Of a stretch of DNA of 22,345 bases, positions 1 through 7,269 are shown piece after piece. The position numbers and the translations under genes are program-made. The stretch lies in the NCBI GenBank assembly GCA_964498585.1, contig CAZCHH010000058.1, positions 1 through 22,345 of the forward strand, given 5' to 3'. The notes beneath the pieces were generated by a model. It was given only the letters and a program-made list of their open reading frames with translations. It did no database searches and was not told where the DNA came from. Every line of letters starts with the position of its first letter. Position 1 is the stretch's first letter. This DNA is from JAAYJM01 sp964498585 (lineage in GTDB: Bacteria > Bacteroidota > Ignavibacteria > Kapaibacteriales > UBA2268).

Positions 1-54
1 GAGCAAGCTCACTTGCTTTCCCAAGATGGATTCTGGCATACGCCAGAATGACAA
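1..54 (-). repeat. Dispersed hairpin repeat, modules A and C
   Basis: A perfect 8-bp stem (30-37 with 42-49, core TTCTGGC/GCCAGAA) closes a 4-nt loop. A second small stem GCAAG/CTTGC lies at 4-8 and 13-17. The whole 54 bp recurs in the same orientation at 15045-15098 with two mismatches. The hairpin module recurs inverted at 21131-21161 and in the array at 22115-22345. It is intergenic, downstream of the EF-G-like gene, and cut by the window edge. Confidence 0.85.
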
Positions 55-72
55 GTCAAATTAACAATTATT

Positions 73-100
73 GAGATTCCTCACTTCGTTTCGGAATGAC
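73..100 (-). repeat. Dispersed repeat, module B
   Basis: This 28-bp block matches the reverse complement of 21167-21194 at all 28 positions. Its ends, GAGATTCC and GGAATGAC, are the type of short intergenic repeat that is common in Bacteroidota and related genomes. A degenerate relative lies near 9000-9058. Bases 101-163 hold only AT-rich spacer before the stop of the next gene. Confidence 0.85.
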
Positions 101-163
101 AAGATTTCAAAATACAAAATTACGAGGAATAAGGAGTTCTGAATTTAATATTAAAAAAAAATA

Positions 164-2284
164 CTATTCTTCTACTTGTTTTTTCTTGTAATCTTCAATT
201 AATTTAATCTGCACATTAGGAGGAACAGTTTGATATTCTGCAAATTCCTGCTTATATGTTGCTTTTGCTTGAGTCATTGAGCGAAGCGCAGTTGAATATT
301 TATCTAATTCTGCAAGAGGCATTCTTGCTTTAATAATTTGGTATCTGCCTTCAGATTCGATACCAAGAATAAGTCCACGTCGAGTAGGTAAATCGCTCAT
401 AACGTCACCAACGAATTCTTCTGGCACTCTGATTTCAATATTATAAATTGGCTCAAGAATTTTCGGGTCTGCCTTAACGAAGTTTTCTTTAAATACCATC
501 ATACCGGCTGTTTTGAAAGCGGCTTCGTTTGAATCGACAGGGTGCATTTTGCCATCATAAATAGTAACGCGAATATCTCGGACATAGCAACCTGTTAAAG
601 GTCCGAATGTCATTTTATCCATAACGCCTTTTAATATAGCTGGAAGGAAACGTTGGTCAATCACACCGCCGACAATGCTGTTAACATATTCCAATTTTCC
701 GCCCCATTCCAAATCAATAAGGTCTTTACCACGAACAGATAAGCCCTCCGGGTTTGGCATATTTTCAAACCATGGGTCAATCATCATATGCACTTCAGCG
801 AATTGTCCTGCACCACCGGATTGTTTCTTATGACGATAGCTGCCCTTTACCTGTTTTTGAATTGTTTCTCTGTATGGAACTCTTGGTTCAATAAATTCTG
901 TTTCTACTTTATATCGATGCTCTAATCTCCATTTTGCAGCACTCTGATGAAGTTCACCTTGCGAATGAAGAATGATTTGGCGCAGTTCCTGAGAATGCTC
1001 TACTTTGTATGAAGGGTCTTCAAATTCTAAACTATGTAAGCTCATACCGACTTTTTCTTCTTCACCTTTTGTCTTGGGAACAACTGCAATACGAACTATT
1101 GGTTCAGGATAGGATAATCTTGGGCGCAATACATCAAATCCTTTTTCATGAAGAGTATCAGAAATACCGGTATTTTTCAATTTCACAGTAGCACCGATAT
1201 CGCCGGCATTTAACTGAGGTATTTCTGCCCTTTTCTTTCCACATACAACGAATAACTGGTTTAATCTTTCTGAGCTAGACCTTTGCTCATTAATCAAATC
1301 CAAGCCGGAAGTAACTTTCCCGGAATTTACACGGAAGAAAATCATATCGCCGAGATGAGCTTCAGACACTAATTTGAAAATGAAGAGTGAAGTTGGGCTT
1401 ATTGTATCGCATTTTACTTCTGTTTCAGTTTCATTTTGAATTGGTAACTGTGATGGATTTGGAAGATAATTTTGAATAAAATCAAGCAAAGAAGTAATTC
1501 CGACATTGAGCTTTGAAGAGCAGCAAAGTATTGGATAAATCATTCTTTGAGTTATTGCAGAAGATAAAGCACCGAGCAATTCACTTTCTTCGAGTTCGCC
1601 ATTATCCAAATATTTTTCCATTAATTCTTCATTAGATTCTGCAATGGATTCGACTAATTCATTATGCAGTTTTTCAACTTTATCTTTTTCTGAAGCAGGT
1701 AAATCTTTAACACTTGGTTTACCATCAGAAAATTCTATTAATTTCATTGAAAGAACATCAACAATAGAATTGAAATTTGCTCCGACTTGTAGTGGATATT
1801 GAAATATTGTAGCAGAACGTCCATAACGGGAAATTATTTCTTCACTTGCCTTATCGAAATTTGCCTGGTCAAAATCTAATTTATTGATTAAAAACATAAC
1901 TGGTAAATTTCTTTTTTCTGAATATAGCCATGCGTTTTCAGTTCCGACTTCAATAGCGTTTTGTGCATTTATAGCGATAATTCCGGTATCTACCACGTTT
2001 ACAGCTGCAATTAATTCACCTATATAATCATTATAACCGGGAGTATCTATCATATTGATTTTAAAGTCATTCCATTCAGTATAAAGAGGTGTAGCAAATA
2101 ATGAACTATTTCTTTCCTGTTCAATTTCATTATAATCTGATACGCTATTATGTTCTTCAATGCTTCCTTTCCTGTTTATTGCCCCTGACATAAAAAGAAT
2201 TGATTCTGCTATTGTTGATTTGCCAGCTCCAGCATGTCCTAATAACGCAATGTTTCTTATCTTTTGTGTTTCATACACTTTCAT
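164..2284 (-). CDS. Elongation factor G-like GTPase (EF-G2 type)
   Basis: This is a full-length, 706-aa translational GTPase of the EF-G-like family (FusA2/EF-G2 type), not canonical FusA. The P-loop GHAGAGKST is at residues 16-24, DTPG at 80-83 and NKLD at 134-137. Domain IV carries HPVDSNEAAFK from about 581, and domain V begins near 609. Two GTPase positions differ from canonical EF-G: the switch I RGITI stretch is ERNSSL (57-62), and the residue after DTPG is Tyr84, not the usual catalytic His. Tyr there is, to my knowledge, common in the EF-G-like family, so the protein need not be inactive. Its role in cells of this group is not settled. A GGAG Shine-Dalgarno (SD) sits 6 nt before the ATG. 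The gene looks monocistronic, with 484 bp of gene-free DNA upstream, and I see no clear terminator downstream. Confidence 0.93.
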   Translation of the reverse strand: MKVYETQKIRNIALLGHAGAGKSTIAESILFMSGAINRKGSIEEHNSVSDYNEIEQERNSSLFATPLYTEWNDFKINMIDTPGYNDYIGELIAAVNVVDTGIIAINAQNAIEVGTENAWLYSEKRNLPVMFLINKLDFDQANFDKASEEIISRYGRSATIFQYPLQVGANFNSIVDVLSMKLIEFSDGKPSVKDLPASEKDKVEKLHNELVESIAESNEELMEKYLDNGELEESELLGALSSAITQRMIYPILCCSSKLNVGITSLLDFIQNYLPNPSQLPIQNETETEVKCDTISPTSLFIFKLVSEAHLGDMIFFRVNSGKVTSGLDLINEQRSSSERLNQLFVVCGKKRAEIPQLNAGDIGATVKLKNTGISDTLHEKGFDVLRPRLSYPEPIVRIAVVPKTKGEEEKVGMSLHSLEFEDPSYKVEHSQELRQIILHSQGELHQSAAKWRLEHRYKVETEFIEPRVPYRETIQKQVKGSYRHKKQSGGAGQFAEVHMMIDPWFENMPNPEGLSVRGKDLIDLEWGGKLEYVNSIVGGVIDQRFLPAILKGVMDKMTFGPLTGCYVRDIRVTIYDGKMHPVDSNEAAFKTAGMMVFKENFVKADPKILEPIYNIEIRVPEEFVGDVMSDLPTRRGLILGIESEGRYQIIKARMPLAELDKYSTALRSMTQAKATYKQEFAEYQTVPPNVQIKLIEDYKKKQVEE

Positions 2285-2768
2285 AAATTACTCCAAGTGG
2301 ATTCTTTAAATTTTATTAATTAATTATTTTCACATTTTATTATTTTGTTATTTTACAAAACTTGCAATATATTGAAAAATCTTGAAATTATGAAATCATT
2401 TTTTTTTCAAGTAATTTATTTGTGAAATTATCATTAAAATTCAGAATAAAAAAAATAATTTAATTTTAAAATACTCTTTGTTTATTAATGATATGTCCTT
2501 TTGTGATTTGTGAGTTACTGACTATAATTTTATATTAGATTAGGAGATGATTTTATAAAAAAAGAAGTGCTTGTAATATACTTAGAGCAAACTTTAAAAT
2601 GAATAGATGCAGCATCAAAATTAAAATTATTTTTAAAAAACTGTTTTTTTCCCCAGTATTTCAAGTAAATCATTTATTATCAATTGCTAATGAATATTTT
2701 ACAAAATTTATGAACAACACATTCTATATCTTATATCCTAATTAATATAATTGAGAAAAAACTATAAA
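2285..2768. other. Gene-free AT-rich spacer
   Basis: 484 bp between the stop of the phosphoesterase gene and the start of the EF-G-like gene. It is very AT-rich with long A and T runs. I see no ORF, RNA gene, strong hairpin or repeat module here. It must contain the promoter of the EF-G-like gene, but I cannot place it. Confidence 0.6.
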
Positions 2769-3899
2769 CTACTCTTTAATAATTTTTCCTTTTTTTATTA
2801 CATTAAAATCAAAAAATATTTTATAAAAATATATACCAGATGATAAATCACTTAGTTTTACATTGGTATTACTCGATTCAATCTTTATTTCTAATTCCTT
2901 ATTCCCATAAATATTGAATAATTGAAATTTATAATTATTCAGATAATTTTTTTGGTATGATTCAATTGATAAATAGTCTTTGACTGGATTAGGATAAACT
3001 ATAAAATTATACTCAGAAAAATGATTATTTTCAACACCTGATATTTCTTTCCAGCAATTAGAAATTTGCGTTGCAGTAGCAGCATTACTTATATTTGGCA
3101 ATTCATACATATCTTCAATAGTACGCAGAATACTGTAAAGATTGTGTGTTTCAGAATATGTTCCACCTTTAACCATTTTTCCAGTAAATATAGTCAAAAT
3201 ATGATTTGACGATTCATAATTATCTTCATCAAAAGTAAGAATAAGTAAACTATTATTGTTTTTCACCCATTGGATAAATCCATCAAGATTATTTTTTATC
3301 CAATTATCAGAGTTGGTAATACGTTCCGGGTCTGTTCCATCATGCATATTATTAGATTGATTTGGAACAACAAAGCAGACAGTAGGAAGTAAATTAAAGT
3401 CATTAAATGGGAAAGCAGAGAAAGGTTGATTAATTGTTTCTGGAAGTTGATTTTCATCAGTTCCCATCCAATTAGCAGCAGGATTATGTTTACGAACATA
3501 AGCCCCGAATTTAGCTCCGTTGAATCCAACATTTGGTAAATCTTCGGAATAGATTATAAAACTCTTACTGGATTCAATTAGTTGATTTGCCAAATTTTCA
3601 CTTGTAAATGGAAATATTGTAGGAAGGTCGTTGCTTGTTACTCCCTGATTATTTCCAGAAAATAAATCAAGATAATTTGGCTGGCTTGGATGCTCAATAG
3701 CATAGAAATTTGTAAATAAAGCTGAGCAAGAATCTTCAGCTAAACTTTTTATATACGGCGCCACAGAAGAATCCATTATTTGTGAATAGGAATGGTTCTC
3801 AAGAATTAATACTACTATGTGGTTCGGAGCTGGTAGAGTAGTTTGTGATACTAATTCTGTTGTTAAGCAAAGAATGATAAGGAAAAATAGCTTTTTCAT
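2769..3899 (-). CDS. Exported phosphoesterase (AcpA/phospholipase C-like) with T9SS sorting domain
   Basis: A 376-aa secreted protein of the phosphoesterase superfamily that includes acid phosphatase AcpA and phospholipase C (Pfam Phosphoesterase type). It presumably hydrolyses phosphate esters at or beyond the cell surface. A signal peptide covers residues 1-19 (MKKLFFLIILCLTTELVSQ). Family motifs are ENHSYSQI (34-41), HPSQPNYL (70-77, holding the likely nucleophile), NNMHDG (183-188) and the metal-binding FDEDN (223-227). From about residue 300 comes a type A T9SS domain with YPNPVKDYLSIE and LSSGIYFYKI. An in-frame ATG 45 nt upstream (3944) would overlap nadD and put 15 residues before the signal peptide, so I chose 3899; neither start has a good SD. 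It follows nadD by 34 nt and may be co-transcribed. Substrate is unknown. Confidence 0.88.
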   Translation of the reverse strand: MKKLFFLIILCLTTELVSQTTLPAPNHIVVLILENHSYSQIMDSSVAPYIKSLAEDSCSALFTNFYAIEHPSQPNYLDLFSGNNQGVTSNDLPTIFPFTSENLANQLIESSKSFIIYSEDLPNVGFNGAKFGAYVRKHNPAANWMGTDENQLPETINQPFSAFPFNDFNLLPTVCFVVPNQSNNMHDGTDPERITNSDNWIKNNLDGFIQWVKNNNSLLILTFDEDNYESSNHILTIFTGKMVKGGTYSETHNLYSILRTIEDMYELPNISNAATATQISNCWKEISGVENNHFSEYNFIVYPNPVKDYLSIESYQKNYLNNYKFQLFNIYGNKELEIKIESSNTNVKLSDLSSGIYFYKIFFDFNVIKKGKIIKE

Positions 3900-3933
3900 T
3901 ATAGTGCTGATATTTATGGAACAATAAGAATTT

Positions 3934-4572
3934 TCAATTATCAATTAAATAAAGTTTATTTTCAATTATATAACTTTCTACTTCTTTTGTTAAAAACTCT
4001 TTAACCGATTTTCCTTCAGCAATATTCCTTCTAATATCACTTGAAGAATAGTTCATAGCTTCGGTTCTGAGGTAGTAAAATGATATATCATTATATTTAT
4101 AAAGTTCGCTGTTTGGTAGTTTATTTTGAGAAGAAAAAAGAAAATTGTTTGAATTGAAAATTCTTGGTGCAATAACAAGATTAGCAAGTTCAAGAATTTC
4201 CTTATAATTTTTCCATTCATTAAATTTAAACAAATTGTCTAAACCAATGAGTAAAAATAAATTTGATTCGGGATATAATTCTTTAAAATGCCTTATAGTT
4301 TCAATTGAATAGGAAATGCCTTCTTTTTCTATTTCATAATTAGAAATTTCTATGGAAGGAGTTTGCTTAGTAAGCAATTTAAGCATATTTAAAATATGAG
4401 TTTTATCAATAATTTCCGATTGATTTGAATTAATTTTAAATGGAGAAATATATGTTGGAACGAAATAGCATAAATCTAAACTCATTTGCTCAATGAAACA
4501 TTTAGCAATTCTAAGGTGCGATTTATGAGGCGGATTAAAAGTGCCTCCGAAAATACCAATATTTTTCATCAT
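3934..4572 (-). CDS. nadD: Nicotinate-nucleotide adenylyltransferase
   Basis: NadD joins ATP and nicotinate mononucleotide to give deamido-NAD, the penultimate step of NAD synthesis in the cytoplasm. At 212 aa it is of normal length. The nucleotidyltransferase signature GGTFNPPHKSH (residues 9-19) carries the two ATP-binding histidines, and SSSDIRR (176-182) matches the C-terminal ISSTxIR motif. Two ATGs in tandem give a start at residue 1 or 2. No SD is visible: the start codon directly abuts the T-tract of the terminator that ends the rplU-rpmA transcript, so this gene relies on read-through or an unseen promoter. The phosphoesterase gene follows closely on the same strand. Confidence 0.95.
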   Translation of the reverse strand: MMKNIGIFGGTFNPPHKSHLRIAKCFIEQMSLDLCYFVPTYISPFKINSNQSEIIDKTHILNMLKLLTKQTPSIEISNYEIEKEGISYSIETIRHFKELYPESNLFLLIGLDNLFKFNEWKNYKEILELANLVIAPRIFNSNNFLFSSQNKLPNSELYKYNDISFYYLRTEAMNYSSSDIRRNIAEGKSVKEFLTKEVESYIIENKLYLIDN

Positions 4573-4573
4573 T

Positions 4574-4602
4574 AAAAAAAAAGGGACTAATTAAGTCCCT
4601 TT
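4574..4602 (-). terminator. Rho-independent terminator after rpmA
   Basis: On the minus strand a 9-bp perfect stem (AAAGGGACT at 4580-4588 with AGTCCCTTT at 4594-4602) and a 5-nt loop run straight into a T-tract complementary to the A-run at 4574-4582. It lies 22 nt past the rpmA stop. The T-tract ends at the nadD start codon. Confidence 0.88.
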
Positions 4603-4624
4603 GCAAGTAGAGTTTTAAAATGAG

Positions 4625-4882
4625 TTAGTTTATAGGATAAACAGACACTTTAAGTCTGCTTTTGTCTTTGTGTTCAAATTTAACATTGCCATCAATAAGG
4701 GCAAAAATAGTGTAATCATTTCCGAGTCCGACATTTTTTCCGGGATGGAACTTTGTGCCGCATTGTCTTACAATAATATTACCAGCTTTTGCGAATTGAC
4801 CGCCAAATAATTTTACTCCACGTCTTTGTGCATTCGAGTCGCGACCGTTACGCGTTGACCCACCACCTTTTTTATGTGCCAT
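4625..4882 (-). CDS. rpmA: 50S ribosomal protein L27
   Basis: L27, 85 aa, a large-subunit protein whose N-terminal tail reaches the peptidyl-transferase centre. The hallmark MAHKKGGGSTRNGRDS N-terminus is intact. There is no N-terminal extension of the kind cleaved in Firmicutes. The GQFAKAGNIIVRQ and GTKFHPGKNVG blocks follow. A GGAG SD precedes the ATG. It lies 15 nt after rplU and is followed by a strong terminator, so rplU-rpmA is a two-gene operon in the usual order. Confidence 0.98.
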   Translation of the reverse strand: MAHKKGGGSTRNGRDSNAQRRGVKLFGGQFAKAGNIIVRQCGTKFHPGKNVGLGNDYTIFALIDGNVKFEHKDKSRLKVSVYPIN

Positions 4883-4897
4883 ATCTATATCTCCTTA

Positions 4898-5278
4898 TTA
4901 ATTATTTTCAATATTAAGATGATCTGGAGTGCTAATATCTTCTTCAATAGCTTTTGGAAAATCCATATCGGAAGCAGATATATCGCTGATTTGAATTTTT
5001 GTATATTTTTGACGATGACCGTTTAATTTGCGGTGCCCTTTTCTTCTTTTCTTATGAAAAATAAGAACTTTCTCATCTTTCCAATGCTCTAAAACTTTGG
5101 CTACTACGCAACCGTCAGTGTATGGACTTCCATATTTAATACTGTCATCATCTGATAAAAGAACCAAATTACTGAATTTTACCATATCTCCGGTTTGTGC
5201 TTTTAATAATGGAACACTTACGATTTGTTCCTTTTGAACATTAAATTGTTGTCCACCAATTTCTACTACTGCAAACAT
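4898..5278 (-). CDS. rplU: 50S ribosomal protein L21
   Basis: L21, 126 aa, binds 23S rRNA in the large subunit. The N-terminus MFAVVEIGGQQFNVQKEQ and the basic FHKKRRKGHRKLNGHRQ segment (about 74-90) are characteristic. The last 20 or so residues form an acidic tail beyond the usual end of L21 near 103 aa. An AAGG SD stands 8 nt before the ATG. The 73-nt gap from clpX (the next gene upstream in the direction of transcription) is AT-rich and probably holds the promoter for the ribosomal pair. Confidence 0.97.
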   Translation of the reverse strand: MFAVVEIGGQQFNVQKEQIVSVPLLKAQTGDMVKFSNLVLLSDDDSIKYGSPYTDGCVVAKVLEHWKDEKVLIFHKKRRKGHRKLNGHRQKYTKIQISDISASDMDFPKAIEEDISTPDHLNIENN

Positions 5279-5351
5279 AATATTTACCTTATATCCATTT
5301 TATATACAGAATACAAAATTAAAACAAAAAATTATAATATACAAATAAAAT

Positions 5352-6620
5352 TTACGAAGCTACACTTTTCTTTGAAAAAATAAGAAGTGGTTCGCCATTT
5401 TTAACAGTTTGTTCTGTTACAATGCATTTTTCTAAACCGGTCATATCTGGTAACTCAAACATAAGAGGCAAAAGGATTTCTTCGACAATAGCGCGAAGAG
5501 CTCTAGCACCAGTCTTTTTTACTTTAGCTTTTTTTACAATTTCTTCAAGGGCAGATTGTTCAAACTCTAATTCCACATTTTCCATTGCGAAGAGTTTCTG
5601 AAATTGTTTAACTATTGCATTTTTCGGGGTAACTAAAATACTTAGCATAGCATCGTCAGAAAGTTCTTCAAGAGCAGCAATAACAGGAAGACGACCAATT
5701 AATTCTGGTATAAATCCATATTTGAGTAAATCGTCCGGCTCAACTAAATTAAGCAAATCATTTCTATCTTCTATTTTATCTAAAGTTTGGGCTGTAAATC
5801 CAATAGCAGCTTTTCTCATCCTGTTGGCAATAATACCTTCAATTCCTTCAAAAGCACCGCCACAAATGAACAATATATTATGTGTATTTAAATAAACAAG
5901 TGATTGTTCCGGATGCTTGCGTCCACCCTTTGGTGGAATACCAGCAGTAGTTCCTTCAAGGATTTTTAGAAGTGCCTGCTGAACACCTTCGCCGGAAACG
6001 TCCCTTGTTATGCTTGAATTTTCACTTTTTCTACCGATTTTGTCGATTTCATCGATATAAATTATCCCATATTCTGCTTTCTTTGGGTCGTAATCCACTT
6101 TTTGAAGTAAGCTAAGAAGTACAGTTTCAACATCATCGCCGACGTAGCCAGCTTCAGTTATTGTTGTTGCGTCTGCTATTGCAAAAGGAACATTAAGAAT
6201 ACGTGCAAGAGTACGTGCAAGCAAGGTTTTTCCGGTACCAGTGGGACCCAGAAGCAAAATATTGCTTTTTTCTAATTCAACGTCTTTAAATTCTTCTCTT
6301 TGATTTTTATCAAAAATCCTTTTGTAATGGTTATATACAGCAACAGACAATACAATTTTACTATGCTCTTGTCCAATTATATATTCATCTAACTTTTTCT
6401 TGATATAAGAAGGTTTTAATAGTTTATGAGAAAAATCTTTATTCATTAAATTTGGATTATTTTTCTCATCTAATAAAGAATAAATGCTTTTAATACAGCT
6501 ATCGCAAATATACACACCGGGAGAGAAACCTTCATAAAGTTGAGCTACTTCATTTTGATTTTTCGCGCAGAATGAGCATTTATAAGTCTTCTGATTTTGA
6601 TATTTTCCGCTTTTTGTCAT
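5352..6620 (-). CDS. clpX: ATP-dependent Clp protease ATP-binding subunit ClpX
   Basis: ClpX is the hexameric AAA+ unfoldase that selects tagged substrates and feeds them to ClpP. At 422 aa all key parts are present: the N-terminal zinc-binding domain with Cys15, Cys18, Cys39 and Cys42; Walker A GPTGTGKT (125-132); pore loop GYVG (158-161); Walker B IIYIDE (186-191); the RKH loop (234-236); the IGF loop (273-275) that docks on ClpP; and a sensor-2 GARALR near the C-terminus. It starts 2 nt after the clpP stop with no obvious SD, which suggests translational coupling. As the last gene of the tRNA-Leu/tig/clpP/clpX run, it has no convincing terminator after it. Confidence 0.98.
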   Translation of the reverse strand: MTKSGKYQNQKTYKCSFCAKNQNEVAQLYEGFSPGVYICDSCIKSIYSLLDEKNNPNLMNKDFSHKLLKPSYIKKKLDEYIIGQEHSKIVLSVAVYNHYKRIFDKNQREEFKDVELEKSNILLLGPTGTGKTLLARTLARILNVPFAIADATTITEAGYVGDDVETVLLSLLQKVDYDPKKAEYGIIYIDEIDKIGRKSENSSITRDVSGEGVQQALLKILEGTTAGIPPKGGRKHPEQSLVYLNTHNILFICGGAFEGIEGIIANRMRKAAIGFTAQTLDKIEDRNDLLNLVEPDDLLKYGFIPELIGRLPVIAALEELSDDAMLSILVTPKNAIVKQFQKLFAMENVELEFEQSALEEIVKKAKVKKTGARALRAIVEEILLPLMFELPDMTGLEKCIVTEQTVKNGEPLLIFSKKSVAS

Positions 6621-6622
6621 AA

Positions 6623-7267
6623 TTAATCTTTTTTATCAATATTAGCTTCGGGATTACCGGCAAAAGTATTCCTGTCTAAAATTTTATCAATAATACCATA
6701 ATCCAATGCTTCTTTTGAAGACATATAATAATCTCTGTCAGCATCTTTTCTAATCTGTTCAATTTGTTTGCCAGTATGCTTAGAAGTGATTTCATATAGT
6801 ATTTCTCTTATTCGAAGCATTTCTTTTGTATAAATTTCAATATCGCTTGCCTGCCCTTGCGCACCGCCGAGTGGCTGATGCATAAGGATTCGTGAATTTG
6901 GCAAAGCATATCTTTTTCCGGAGGCACCTGCTGCAAGAAGAACCTGTGCCATCGAAGCAGCCATTCCAATGCAGATAGTTGCTACATCGGGTTTAACAAA
7001 CTGCATTGAGTCGTAAATCGCAAGACCAGCGCTAACACTTCCACCGGGAGAGTTTATATATAGATTTATTTCTTTATTCGGGTCTTCACTTGAAAGGAAA
7101 AGGAGTTGGGCTATTACTAAACTTGCAATATTGTCGTCAATAGGACCGCCAATAAAAATAATTCGTTCTTTTAAAAGACGTGAATATATATCGTAAGAAC
7201 GTTCGCCGCGCCCTGTCTGTTCTATTACTATTGGAACTAAATAACTATTTTGCATTTCTTCTTTCAT
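6623..7267 (-). CDS. clpP: ATP-dependent Clp protease proteolytic subunit ClpP
   Basis: ClpP is the tetradecameric serine protease partner of ClpX. The catalytic triad is visible as Ser105 (in GMAASMAQ), His130 (in LMHQPLGG) and Asp179 (in DRDYYMS). The oxyanion strand INSPGGSV is at 71-78. Length, 214 aa, is normal. The 2-nt gaps on both sides (tig before, clpX after) indicate one operon with coupled translation. A GAGG SD inside the end of tig serves the ATG at 7267. Met5 is a possible alternative start. Confidence 0.98.
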   Translation of the reverse strand: MKEEMQNSYLVPIVIEQTGRGERSYDIYSRLLKERIIFIGGPIDDNIASLVIAQLLFLSSEDPNKEINLYINSPGGSVSAGLAIYDSMQFVKPDVATICIGMAASMAQVLLAAGASGKRYALPNSRILMHQPLGGAQGQASDIEIYTKEMLRIREILYEITSKHTGKQIEQIRKDADRDYYMSSKEALDYGIIDKILDRNTFAGNPEANIDKKD

Positions 7268-7269
7268 AA

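Noticed and set aside
3900..3944. 15-codon upstream extension of the phosphoesterase
   Set aside because: It would overlap nadD and place residues before a textbook signal peptide.
5279..5351. L21 leader RNA upstream of rplU
   Set aside because: Only 73 nt of AT-rich DNA with no conserved stem; that leader is known from Firmicutes.
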